Origin: Acidobacteriaceae bacterium
Lineage (GTDB): Bacteria > Acidobacteriota > Terriglobia > Terriglobales > Acidobacteriaceae
NCBI GenBank assembly: GCA_035944135.1
Contig: DASZBM010000002.1
Coordinates: 682,001-746,000, forward strand
Direction of reading: 5' to 3'
Length of the DNA stretch: 64,000 nucleotides
Shown here: piece after piece, positions 42,534 through 51,007 of the stretch
Position numbering within the stretch: position 1 is the stretch's first letter
Layout: the number at the start of each line of letters is the position of its first letter
Position numbers and translations under genes: made by a program
The notes under the pieces: model-generated
What the model was told of the DNA's origin: nothing
The model's input: the letters and a program-made list of their open reading frames with translations, nothing else
The model's database searches: none

Positions 42534-42827
42534 TGCAGATGTCCCTTTCGTTGTTTCAGTGAAGCGATGAGCGTGAATGATCCGTGACTAACAACGATAA
42601 CAAATAACGAAGAGAGCGTTCTTAATGTAGCGTCCGGGGACACCACCGCAGCGAATTCAAAGTGAGATACCGGTTCGGGTGATTGAGATTGTGACTAAGG
42701 ATGGTAGAAAATCTGCCGATATCGGTAAGCGTTCGAAAGATTAACGATTCAATCAGAGCTCCTGTAAGCGGCTGAGCCGCGCGCGGAGATTTCTGTGTGC
42801 TGTGGAGACCACTGCAAGAGGAGAAAT
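42534..42827. other. divergent promoter region between pfkA and a PEP-CTERM gene
   Basis: 294 nt without a gene. It includes the perfect palindrome CCGATATCGG near 42716-42725. A weak sigma-54-like pair TGG...TGC (42702-42715, GG and GC ten bases apart) lies upstream of the PEP-CTERM start; it is far from consensus. Confidence 0.35.
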
Positions 42828-43412
42828 ATGCGTCGATCCGTATTGATGCAGGTTGCGGTTGCGCTGGCGAGCGTGGGAATCGCAGCCGCGGCCGCGCATG
42901 CGAGCACGATTCCTGCGGGTAACTATGACCTGACCGGCGTGACGGTGGATGGATTTCAGCTTACGGGTTCGGTGACGCTGAATGGGAGCGGGATCGTGGA
43001 TGCGGCGAACATCACGCTGAACGATTCGGCGCTGAGGAATCCGGTGTTCACGGAGGTGAACTCCGCGGGTGGGCCAACGGGCTACAGCCCGACGGCAGAC
43101 TATGCGTACATCAGCGACCCGGGCATGGGGCAGTTGGCGCTGTATTACCTGCCGACGCTGGACGGCTCCGGAGATGTGGATCTCTGCATTCTCAGCGCGA
43201 ACGATTGCAACAGCTACCAGGCGTCGTACATGCAGATTTATCGCGGGTCGACGTTCGGGTACAACCCAGTAGGTCTGGGCAGCGGAGCTTTAGATAGTGC
43301 TCCGGTGGCGAGTTCCGTAACGCCGGAGCCGATGTCGCTGGCACTGCTCGGAACCGCCTTGATCTGGTTTGTATCCGTTAATCGGCCTAGATCACGACGG
43401 CGAAGGCTATAG
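42828..43412 (+). CDS. PEP-CTERM sorting domain protein
   Basis: 194 residues from ATG 42828 with AGGAG upstream. The signal peptide ends near AAHAS (about 26). The body is a small beta-rich domain of unknown role. The C-terminus is a sorting signal: TPEPMSLALLG, a hydrophobic helix (TALIWFVSV), then a basic tail (RPRSRRRRL). PEP-CTERM proteins are cut by an exosortase and delivered to the envelope or extracellular matrix; no exosortase gene lies in the window. Confidence 0.85.
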   Translation: MRRSVLMQVAVALASVGIAAAAAHASTIPAGNYDLTGVTVDGFQLTGSVTLNGSGIVDAANITLNDSALRNPVFTEVNSAGGPTGYSPTADYAYISDPGMGQLALYYLPTLDGSGDVDLCILSANDCNSYQASYMQIYRGSTFGYNPVGLGSGALDSAPVASSVTPEPMSLALLGTALIWFVSVNRPRSRRRRL

Positions 43413-43461
43413 GGGCGCGGAGCGGGGATAACCCGCGGGCCGCAAGCGAGCCTTCTGAATG

Positions 43462-45411
43462 TCAATGTGAAAGCAGGCCGAACACGGCAACGCCGTTCTG
43501 GGTGCCGATGTAGACCTTGCCGTTCACGACCAGCGGGACGATGAATTTGTTGCCATTGCCGAAGCTGTCTCGCCCGGAGGCTGCCTGGTTGCTGTTGTAG
43601 AACTCGTGGGCCAGGTTGGTAGGGTCGTAGGCGTGGAGCACACCGGGTGAATTGAGATTGGACTCCAGTGCCCAGACGATGCCGTTCTGCGTGCCGTTGG
43701 CGGAGATGGTGGGTGTCGGACCGGGATGAGGAAATTTGACGGCCGTCACGCTGGACGCGGAGATAGCCATGCGCGCGTTCGTGAACGGGAATGCTTTGAG
43801 TGAGTCGCCGTCGGCGGCGTAGTAGAGCACGCCATTGAAATAGGCGGGGCTGGAGTAAACCATGCCGGTCATCACGCCGGAAAGCTGCTGATAGATGTTG
43901 GTCGTTGAAGATGGATTGTATTTGCCGAGGTTGTCGCGGTCGGCAAGGTAGATGGTTTGATCTTTGCCGGCGCCTACGATCAGGTGATGCACGGTGCCGT
44001 TGGAGTCGGTCTGATCGGGCAGGAGCAGAGGGCCGCCGGAGCCAAGATCGAGATCGGCGTTCGAATCGGAAATGCCGTTGGCGGATTCGAAATAGTCGGC
44101 GACGGTGAGCTTGCCGCCGGAGGTGGAGAGCTTGAGCATGGCGTTGCCGAAGTTCGCCTTGGAGGGGAAACCGTTCGAGTCGAGTGTGGTGTCAAAGGTG
44201 CCATTGGCGTCGAGCAGATAGACGTAGCCGTTGGAGTCCGCGGCCATGCCGGCGCCGGCCATCCACACGGAGCCCTCGTGTCCGTTGGGTGTGATGTTCA
44301 GGACCGCGGTCTGCTGGAGCGACGATTCGCTGTAGGCCATGACCCATCCCGTGTAGAGGCCGATGTCGCAGTGCGAGGTCCATGTGAGATAGATCGTGCC
44401 GTTGAGCAGCAGGAGCGCGGCGCGCTCAGCGTACTGCGACGGGTTGAACACGACGTTACCGCTCTGTGAGTTGTCGCCAGTGCCGGGATACGTCGCGGTG
44501 ATCTCGGTGGGGCTGCCCGCGAGCTCAGCTCCGGTGGTGAGGTCGAGCGCGTGCAGGCGCTGATGGTAGCTGCCGGAGGAGTCCTTGCTCATGGCGACGG
44601 TGAAGAGCGTGCCGTTGGGCCCGCTCTTGCGATCGATGACCGGGGTCGAGGTGATGCCGATCTCCGGGGTGATCTGGCCGCAGCCGTGATCGTCGCTGGT
44701 GGTTTCGCCGGAGCCGAGGACAGAGACATGCCAGAGCTGTGCTCCGGTGTCGGCGTCGAAGGCGTAGACGCTGGCGTGTTCGGTGGCGACGTAAAGGATG
44801 TTGTGCAGAGTGTTGCCGATGACGACGTTCGCGAGGAAGAGCGGCTGCGCATCGACCTTGCTGTCGACAGAGAAAAAGCCGATCTTGCCGAACTGAGTGG
44901 AGTTCACGTTGGCGGGAGTGAGGATGGTCTCCTGCGAGTTGAGGCCGTCGCGCGCGAGGTCGTAGTGCCAGGTGGCGACGTCGGGTGCGTTGGTCATAGC
45001 CGCGCCTTGAACCGTGAGCGCGAGCGTGGCGGTGTGGGTGAGGGAGCCGGAGGTGCCGGTAAAGGTGATCGTGGGGGCGGCTGAGGGCGTGGTGATCGGC
45101 GCGGTCAGGGCGGTAGTCGCGGACGGTTGTGCAGGTGTGAGGGTGACGGTGGAAGGGTTCGCAGAAACGCTGGAGGGAAGGCCGGAGATCGCAACGGAGA
45201 TGGAGCCGGTGAATCCGTTGAGCGCGGAGGCTGTAACGGTGATCGTACTGCTGGTCGTTCCGGCGTTGAGCGAGAGGGAACTGGGGGAGACTGCGAGGGA
45301 GAAGTCTGGAGTCGGCTTAGGGGCTGAGCTGCCACCGCAGGAGAGGAGAAGGGCAGAGAGAGTGAGGCCGGTAGCGAATCGGACGACTGACCCAGCAGGA
45401 CAAGTGCGCAT
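43462..45411 (-). CDS. lipoprotein with Ig-like domain and PQQ-like beta-propeller
   Basis: 649 residues with GGGAG before the ATG. A lipobox LLSCGG at about residues 22-27 predicts lipid attachment. Residues 35-135 are an Ig-like/BACON-type beta domain (FSLAVSPSSLSLNAG, FTGSISVAISGLP). Residues 145-645 look like an eight-bladed-type propeller with repeated ILYVATEHASVYAFDADTG-like strands, here YVATEHASVYAFDA. Acidobacteria carry many such proteins of unknown role. No catalytic residues of quinoprotein dehydrogenases are recognisable, so I call it structural or binding. Confidence 0.8.
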   Translation of the reverse strand: MRTCPAGSVVRFATGLTLSALLLSCGGSSAPKPTPDFSLAVSPSSLSLNAGTTSSTITVTASALNGFTGSISVAISGLPSSVSANPSTVTLTPAQPSATTALTAPITTPSAAPTITFTGTSGSLTHTATLALTVQGAAMTNAPDVATWHYDLARDGLNSQETILTPANVNSTQFGKIGFFSVDSKVDAQPLFLANVVIGNTLHNILYVATEHASVYAFDADTGAQLWHVSVLGSGETTSDDHGCGQITPEIGITSTPVIDRKSGPNGTLFTVAMSKDSSGSYHQRLHALDLTTGAELAGSPTEITATYPGTGDNSQSGNVVFNPSQYAERAALLLLNGTIYLTWTSHCDIGLYTGWVMAYSESSLQQTAVLNITPNGHEGSVWMAGAGMAADSNGYVYLLDANGTFDTTLDSNGFPSKANFGNAMLKLSTSGGKLTVADYFESANGISDSNADLDLGSGGPLLLPDQTDSNGTVHHLIVGAGKDQTIYLADRDNLGKYNPSSTTNIYQQLSGVMTGMVYSSPAYFNGVLYYAADGDSLKAFPFTNARMAISASSVTAVKFPHPGPTPTISANGTQNGIVWALESNLNSPGVLHAYDPTNLAHEFYNSNQAASGRDSFGNGNKFIVPLVVNGKVYIGTQNGVAVFGLLSH

Positions 45412-45540
45412 TCCGAAGACTCCCGTTGAAACGCTATCACCTATGGACGAGTTCGGATGTCATGTGGATGTCATCGCGACCTCATCACCGCGAGTTTCGC
45501 GCACCGTCCACGAGAGCGGTGTGGTGCGGAGCAAATGAAA

Positions 45541-45564
45541 GAGCGGCCGGGGTTCCGGCCGCTC
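45541..45564 (-). terminator. intrinsic terminator-like hairpin after hpnJ
   Basis: GAGCGGCCGG, GGTT, CCGGCCGCTC: perfect 10-bp stem with a four-base loop, 24 nt after the hpnJ stop. On the minus strand it is followed by TTTCATTT, a broken T-run. Confidence 0.7.
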
Positions 45565-45587
45565 TGCTATTTTCACGTGAACGAACT

Positions 45588-47072
45588 TTATGCGTTCATG
45601 CTGACGGATTCCTGTGCCTTGATCGCCTTTTCTTCGGCCTTGGCGCGGGCAGCCTTGTTGCGCTGCGAGCGTAGCTTCATGAAGGACTTGGCTTCGGTGT
45701 AGAGACGGGGGACGTCACGGTTGACAATGGCCTTCCAGACTACGCGCGCTGCAGCCTTGGGGCGGAAGTAGTACTCGTCGTAGAAGCGGTGGACCTGCTC
45801 CATGACGTACTCGGTGGGAAGGCCGGGGTACTCGATGTGGGCCATCTGGTGCCCGCCGCCGTCCTGCATGTTTTCGTTGGTGATGAAGTCGTTGCGCTTG
45901 GCGAAGTCGTAGAACTCGGTGCCGGGGTAGGCGTGCGCGACGGAGACCTGGATGGTCTCGCAGTCGAGCGACTTGGCAAAGTTAATGGTGTTGCGGATCG
46001 ACTCTTTGGTCTCGCCGGGAAGGCCAAGGATGAAGTCGGCGTGAATGACCAGGCCGAGGTCGTGGCAGTCCTTGACGAAGTCTCGCGCGCGCTCGACGGT
46101 GGCGCCCTTCTTGATGTTCTTGAGGATCTGCGGGTCGCCGGACTCGAAGCCGACGATGAGCAGCCGGCAGCCGGCTTCCTTCATGGCTTTCAGAGTGTCG
46201 CGGTCAGTGGTGACTCGCGAGGTGCAGGACCAGGTGATGCCGAGCGGCTTCAGCTTCTCGCAGAGCTCGATGGTGCGGGCCTTCTGGATGTTGAAGGTGT
46301 CGTCGTCAAAGAAGAATTCTTTGACGTGGGGGAAGTTTTCCTTGGCCCACTTCATCTCGGCGGCAACGTCGTCGGTGCTGCGCTTGCGCCAGGCGTGGCC
46401 GGAGAGTGTCTGGGGCCAGAGGCAGAAGGTGCACTGCGCCGGGCAGCCGCGCGTAGAGTAGAGCGCGATGTACGGGTGCAGAAGGAACGGCACGTTGTAC
46501 TTCGTGACGTCGAGATCGCGCTTGTAGATTTCGGTGGCCCAGGGCATCTCGTCGAGCTGCTCGGGGGTGACCTGCGGACGGTCGGGGTTGTGCTGAATCT
46601 TTCCGCTGGCGTCGCGGTAGGAAATCCCGAGGATCTCGTTCAGCGGCTTGCCGTTGGCGTACTCCACGACGGAGAAGTCGAACTCGCGGCGGCAGACGAA
46701 GTCGATGACTTCGCACTCGTTGAGAGCGCGGTCGGGGTCGGTGGTGACCGGCGGCCCGACGAAGGTGATTTTGATGGACGGATTCGCGGCCTTGATTGCG
46801 CGCGCAAGTCCGTGGTCGCCGGCCCAGCCGACGGTCGAGGTGAAGAGCACCAGGAACTCGTAGTCCTTCGAGATCTCAATGACCTCGTCTGCGGAGATGT
46901 GGTGGGGCGGTGCGTCAAGCAGCCGCGAACCCTCCAGCATGCCCGCCGGATAGGTGAGCCAGACGGGGTACCAGTAGGACTCGATCTCACGGGTTGCAGG
47001 CCACCGGGAGCTGGCGCCCCCATCAAAATTCTCAAAGGAGGGCGGGTTCAGGAGCAGGGTTTTGAGCGGCAT
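45588..47072 (-). CDS. hpnJ: hopanoid biosynthesis radical SAM protein HpnJ
   Basis: 494 residues. The N-terminal signature LLNPPSFENFDGGASSRW is diagnostic of HpnJ. Residues 60-180 form a B12-binding-like domain. The radical SAM cluster motif is C210-x3-C214-x2-C217 (RGCPAQCTFC). HpnJ is needed for bacteriohopanetetrol cyclitol ether formation after HpnI and HpnK add and deacetylate an amino sugar. The C-terminal 40 residues are Lys/Ala-rich. It is separated from hpnCDE by 9 kb and lies alone on its strand between a terminator and an outer-membrane channel gene. Confidence 0.92.
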   Translation of the reverse strand: MPLKTLLLNPPSFENFDGGASSRWPATREIESYWYPVWLTYPAGMLEGSRLLDAPPHHISADEVIEISKDYEFLVLFTSTVGWAGDHGLARAIKAANPSIKITFVGPPVTTDPDRALNECEVIDFVCRREFDFSVVEYANGKPLNEILGISYRDASGKIQHNPDRPQVTPEQLDEMPWATEIYKRDLDVTKYNVPFLLHPYIALYSTRGCPAQCTFCLWPQTLSGHAWRKRSTDDVAAEMKWAKENFPHVKEFFFDDDTFNIQKARTIELCEKLKPLGITWSCTSRVTTDRDTLKAMKEAGCRLLIVGFESGDPQILKNIKKGATVERARDFVKDCHDLGLVIHADFILGLPGETKESIRNTINFAKSLDCETIQVSVAHAYPGTEFYDFAKRNDFITNENMQDGGGHQMAHIEYPGLPTEYVMEQVHRFYDEYYFRPKAAARVVWKAIVNRDVPRLYTEAKSFMKLRSQRNKAARAKAEEKAIKAQESVSMNA

Positions 47073-47187
47073 ACGATAAGTCTCATTTTACCATTTCGTT
47101 ACTGCGCATGCCCGCGCGTTTCGACGCAGAGGTGGAGAGCAAGGTTCCCTCTGAAAACGGCAGCAGAAGTGCGGCAGTGACAGCGGT

Positions 47188-48570
47188 TTACGGGTTGGGC
47201 GCGGGAGCTGTCGGCGGGCTGCCCGCCGAGTTGCGAAGCCATGTGTCCAGATTGCCCTGCGCCCGCATGAGCTGCACCTGGGCTTGTTCAAGATCGAAAC
47301 GCGAGTTGAGCATCGTGATGTATTTTCCTCGCTCATCGATTTCCGCGTTGGCCTGGTCCTTGGGGGTGCGTTGGGGCGCGTTGGGATTAGCCGCGCTGGC
47401 CTGAAGCTGTGTACGAATGGCGGCGAGCTGCTGGGAAGAGAGCTGCTGCTCCAGGTCTGCGACCTCGGCCTTGGCCGACAGGGTCTGCGTGCTGCGTGCG
47501 AGCTGCGCATGGCCCTCTTGATCTTTGATACGGGCGTTTTGGTATTCGGCGAAGGCGTGGACGGCGTCCGCGGCGGACTCTTTCGCTTTGTCCTTGAGCG
47601 CGCGATCGAAGATGGGCCAGCTCACCTGGATGCCGATGCCGGCATTGTTGTACTGGAAGACGGATTTACCGGTTTGTGGATTTGTCGGGAAGTAGACCTG
47701 GTAGTTGTTGAACTTCGCAAAGAGGCTGTACTGGCTCGCGAGGAATATCTGCGGCCTGTAGAGCTTTTTCTGGTCGCCCCAGGCGATCTGCTGTTTCGCT
47801 TCAGCGCTTTCGAGCGCCGCTCGCACCGAGGGGCTTTCCGGCAACGCAATTTTGGCATGGTCCGCGGCCGGCGCGCCGAGCTGCGGAATGCTGTCGTGTG
47901 TAGTTGTGAGATTTTGGGACGGGAGCCCGATGAGGTCTGCGAGGCGTTGCTGATCGAGCGCGCGTTCGTCCTGCGCGTTGAGGTAATTGAGGCGGATTTG
48001 CGCGGCTGTGAGCTTGGCTTGGGTTAGATCGATGCCTGTGTCAACGCCGGCGTTAAGGCGATCGCCGACGATGGTGACGAGCTGCTCCGCGCGTGCAAGC
48101 TGCTCATCCAGCGCCTGCTCGCGAGCGAGGTCCCGGTCGAGCGCCAGATAGGTGACAACCGTGTCCTCTTCAACGGCAGCGCGAGCATCGGTGGCGTTGA
48201 GCAATGCAGCTTGCAGACCGAGGCGCGAGGCGCGAATGTAATCCCGCTGCGACCAGCTGAGCACCACCCCCTGCAATGTGGCGTTGACGACCGACGGTTG
48301 CCCGAGCGGATAACCGTAGGACCAGCCGAGACCGGAGCCGACGGTTATGGCCGGAATGTAGACGTCTTTGCTCTCTTTGAGGACGGCGGTCGACTTGTCC
48401 ACGTCTGCCTGCGCGAGGCGAACACGGGGATTGTTCTTGAGTGCGAGGTCAACGGCGGAGACCAGCGAAATCTGGGCGTGGGCAGATCTGGACGCAGGCG
48501 CAAACGTGACAACGAAGAGGATCAGCAACGTCGCTGCGTTAATCCGAACGACTGGGGAGTGCCTGTGCAT
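47188..48570 (-). CDS. TolC-family outer membrane efflux protein
   Basis: 460 residues. The signal peptide ends near SAHAQ (about 33). Two long helical repeats follow, each starting like VDLALKNNPRVRLAQADVD, the OEP repeat that builds the TolC barrel and helical tunnel. The C-terminus is Pro/Ala-rich. It is the last gene of a leftward trio with a TPR protein and a HlyD-type adaptor, so it should form the outer-membrane exit of an export complex. Confidence 0.9.
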   Translation of the reverse strand: MHRHSPVVRINAATLLILFVVTFAPASRSAHAQISLVSAVDLALKNNPRVRLAQADVDKSTAVLKESKDVYIPAITVGSGLGWSYGYPLGQPSVVNATLQGVVLSWSQRDYIRASRLGLQAALLNATDARAAVEEDTVVTYLALDRDLAREQALDEQLARAEQLVTIVGDRLNAGVDTGIDLTQAKLTAAQIRLNYLNAQDERALDQQRLADLIGLPSQNLTTTHDSIPQLGAPAADHAKIALPESPSVRAALESAEAKQQIAWGDQKKLYRPQIFLASQYSLFAKFNNYQVYFPTNPQTGKSVFQYNNAGIGIQVSWPIFDRALKDKAKESAADAVHAFAEYQNARIKDQEGHAQLARSTQTLSAKAEVADLEQQLSSQQLAAIRTQLQASAANPNAPQRTPKDQANAEIDERGKYITMLNSRFDLEQAQVQLMRAQGNLDTWLRNSAGSPPTAPAPNP

Positions 48571-48602
48571 CGTCGTCTTTCGTCCGCCTCCGTTTGCGGC
48601 GT

Positions 48603-49643
48603 TCAGCGTGCTGCGATGGTCGTCTGATGCTCGAGCGCGGCGAGTTCCTTGCGCGCCGGAGCGTAGTCTGCAGCCAGATCGATTGCGCGTCCGAGTTCGA
48701 TCTTAGCCTCCGCTGTGTTGCCCTGGTTCCGGAGAAGTTTAGCGAGCGTCACGTGCACGCGAAAGGCCGGAGCTGCGTCGGACTTCGAGCGAGACGCGAG
48801 ATAGTCGCGCAGGCCACGTTCGGCGAGCCGGGGCTCGCGATTCATTTCGGTGAGCGTTGTTGCAGCGTCGACGAGTGTGGCGTCATGCGTGCGATCGAGA
48901 GCTATGGCGCGGCGCAGAGCCTCGACAGCCTGATCGTTCTGGGCACGCCGCGAGTAAAAGGCGCCAAGGTCGGCCCATGCGTTCGGCTTGTTGGCTACCG
49001 CAGTCGCTGCGCGGAACTCACGTTCGGCCGTCGCGTAGTCCTTCTGCTTTTCAGCAGACATGGCCCGGGTGCGGTGTGCGTTCTGCGGAAGCTCGGCAGC
49101 AGAGCGGTCGGCGAGAAGTGCGGCCTTGTCGAACCCGCCGCCGACGATCGAAGGGGCGTCAATGTAGTACTCGCTGAGATCGTTCACTGCATCGCCATTC
49201 AGGGGATTGAGCCGGACGGCTGCTTCGAATGCGTTGCGGACCTTAAAGGCGAGACGTAGACCGGCAATGGGTCCGGCAGTATCGGCCTGCATTCCATATG
49301 CGCGACCGGCCCAGTCCTGCGCGGCGCTGTCGTTGCCAAGCGTGCGGAGCGCGATGGTGCACTCGGAAGCCGCGGCGGACGCGAGGGACTGCGCATAGTA
49401 CGCGCGGCAGAGCAGCAGGTGCGCCTGACCATTGGAAGGGTCCGCGGAGAGGACCTGCTTTAGTTGCGCGACGGCAGCGTTCGAGCTGCCGTTCAAGAGC
49501 GCATCCGTGGCGGATGCGAGATCGGCCGCCCGCGAGTTGCAGGGCACTGCGAGTAAAGTGGCAGCGCTCACTGCGAAAACAGCGCGGCGAAGCTTGAGGA
49601 TGTTTGCGGAGAGATTCAATCGAAGAGCTTTCAAAGGAGGCAT
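48603..49643 (-). CDS. TPR-repeat periplasmic protein in an export operon
   Basis: About 346 residues from ATG 49643; a TTG at 49658 would overlap the adaptor gene. The signal peptide ends near NSRAAD. Several tetratricopeptide helices follow, such as AVAQLKQVLSADPSNGQAHLLL and AEREFRAATAVANKPNAW-like units, here AQLKQVLSADPSNGQ and AVANKPNAWADLG. TPRs bind other proteins; in this trio it could bridge adaptor and channel or a cargo. A role cannot be given from sequence. Confidence 0.8.
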   Translation of the reverse strand: MPPLKALRLNLSANILKLRRAVFAVSAATLLAVPCNSRAADLASATDALLNGSSNAAVAQLKQVLSADPSNGQAHLLLCRAYYAQSLASAAASECTIALRTLGNDSAAQDWAGRAYGMQADTAGPIAGLRLAFKVRNAFEAAVRLNPLNGDAVNDLSEYYIDAPSIVGGGFDKAALLADRSAAELPQNAHRTRAMSAEKQKDYATAEREFRAATAVANKPNAWADLGAFYSRRAQNDQAVEALRRAIALDRTHDATLVDAATTLTEMNREPRLAERGLRDYLASRSKSDAAPAFRVHVTLAKLLRNQGNTAEAKIELGRAIDLAADYAPARKELAALEHQTTIAAR

Positions 49644-49650
49644 GGATCGG

Positions 49651-50895
49651 TTATTCAACGACCTTCACGTGGAGTCCGTTGGAGAGATCGACCTCGCTGG
49701 TGGCGCCGAGTGCGATGACGTCACCCTCGTTCAGACCGCTGGTAATCTCGGCCCGCGTAAGATTCACGACCGCATTCGGCGCAATCTCCACGGGCGTGCG
49801 CACCAGCTTGTTATCGACGATCTTGTAGACGAAATTGACGGATCCCTCAGTGTGCAACGCTTCGCGCGGAACGCTCAGCACGTTGTTGCGCTGGGCGGTC
49901 GTGACCCTCACCGTGACGTTGGTATTAGGCAGCAGGTCACCGCGTGCATCGTCGACTGTGATGAGGCATTCGCCGACATTGCGGGTGCCGTAGGTGATCA
50001 CGGTGGTGGGCGCCTGCTCGACGTGACCGTGCCAGACGAGGTTGGGCTTGGCCTCCCAGGTGATGGTGACCGGCTGACCGGCGGCGAGCTTGCCGATCTC
50101 GGGCTCGTCGAAATAAGCGCGGATCTGCAGCTTAGTGAGATCGGCCACGTTGATGAGCGCCTGCCCAGGCTGCACGAAGTCATATTGCGCGACAGGCAGA
50201 GAGTAGACCGTGCCAGAGAATGGAGCGTGTACGTCCACATCGGCAAACCCGCTCTGTGCGGCGGAGAGATTCGCCCGGGCCTGTGCCACCTGCGCTCGCT
50301 GCGCGGACATATCCACGGATCCGTAGCGGTCATTGAGTCGCTTTTGAATCTGCACGACGCGATTCTGCGCCGTGGTGAGCTGCTGCTGCGCGAGCGCGAC
50401 CTCGTTGGGTGAAGCAGCGCCTTGCGCGAGAAGCTTCTGATCCGTGTTCAGGGTGGCCTGTGCCTGCTGCACCTGATTCTGCGCGTTCGTCAGGTCTGCC
50501 TGCTCTGAAAGCCGCTCGTCCTGCGTTCCACCGTGCTGCATGTTCATCAGGGCCGCTTCGGCGCTGTCGACGCTCGCCTGAGCGCCAGCGACACGGTTTG
50601 CCGCATCGGCAGCGTCCATCCGGAGCAGCTCCTGGCCTTTGTGGACCTGCTCACCAAGACGCACGTAAAGCCTGGCGATGACTCCGGGATTGGGAGCGTG
50701 CGCCTGGAAGTCGACGATGGGCTCAACTTTGCCGTTGGTGGGAATAGTGCTGGTGAGGTCTTGCCGGCTCACTTGCGCGGCGCGCACCTGCACCACAGGC
50801 TTGCGGTGCATGAGGAAAAAAACCACGGCCACGACGATAACGGCGAGCAGAATCCAGAGCCACGCACGTGATTGGGTTTTTCCTTCTTGAGCCAT
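49651..50895 (-). CDS. HlyD/RND-type periplasmic adaptor (membrane fusion) protein
   Basis: About 414 residues from ATG 50895. One N-terminal membrane helix (about 13-30), then barrel-sandwich (lipoyl-like) halves around a long coiled coil (about 95-215, AGAQASVDSAEAAL, DLTNAQNQVQQAQATL), then beta-barrel and membrane-proximal domains (DARGDLLPNTNVTVRV). It normally links an ABC or RND pump to TolC. The trio adaptor, TPR, channel has no pump gene, so an unlinked transporter must be used, or the set works differently. Confidence 0.9.
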   Translation of the reverse strand: MAQEGKTQSRAWLWILLAVIVVAVVFFLMHRKPVVQVRAAQVSRQDLTSTIPTNGKVEPIVDFQAHAPNPGVIARLYVRLGEQVHKGQELLRMDAADAANRVAGAQASVDSAEAALMNMQHGGTQDERLSEQADLTNAQNQVQQAQATLNTDQKLLAQGAASPNEVALAQQQLTTAQNRVVQIQKRLNDRYGSVDMSAQRAQVAQARANLSAAQSGFADVDVHAPFSGTVYSLPVAQYDFVQPGQALINVADLTKLQIRAYFDEPEIGKLAAGQPVTITWEAKPNLVWHGHVEQAPTTVITYGTRNVGECLITVDDARGDLLPNTNVTVRVTTAQRNNVLSVPREALHTEGSVNFVYKIVDNKLVRTPVEIAPNAVVNLTRAEITSGLNEGDVIALGATSEVDLSNGLHVKVVE

Positions 50896-51007
50896 ACGCA
50901 AAGGGTCAGTATATAGGACGACGCCAGATGGCTCTGAGGTCCAAAACTTTTATGACGAATGAATTACAAGACTTTTCGCGACGTTACAAACTTGAGTCCA
51001 GTGCTCC

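Noticed and set aside
45789-47180. 463-codon plus-strand frame opposite hpnJ
   Set aside because: Antisense shadow; hpnJ carries its diagnostic N-terminus and CxxxCxxC motif.
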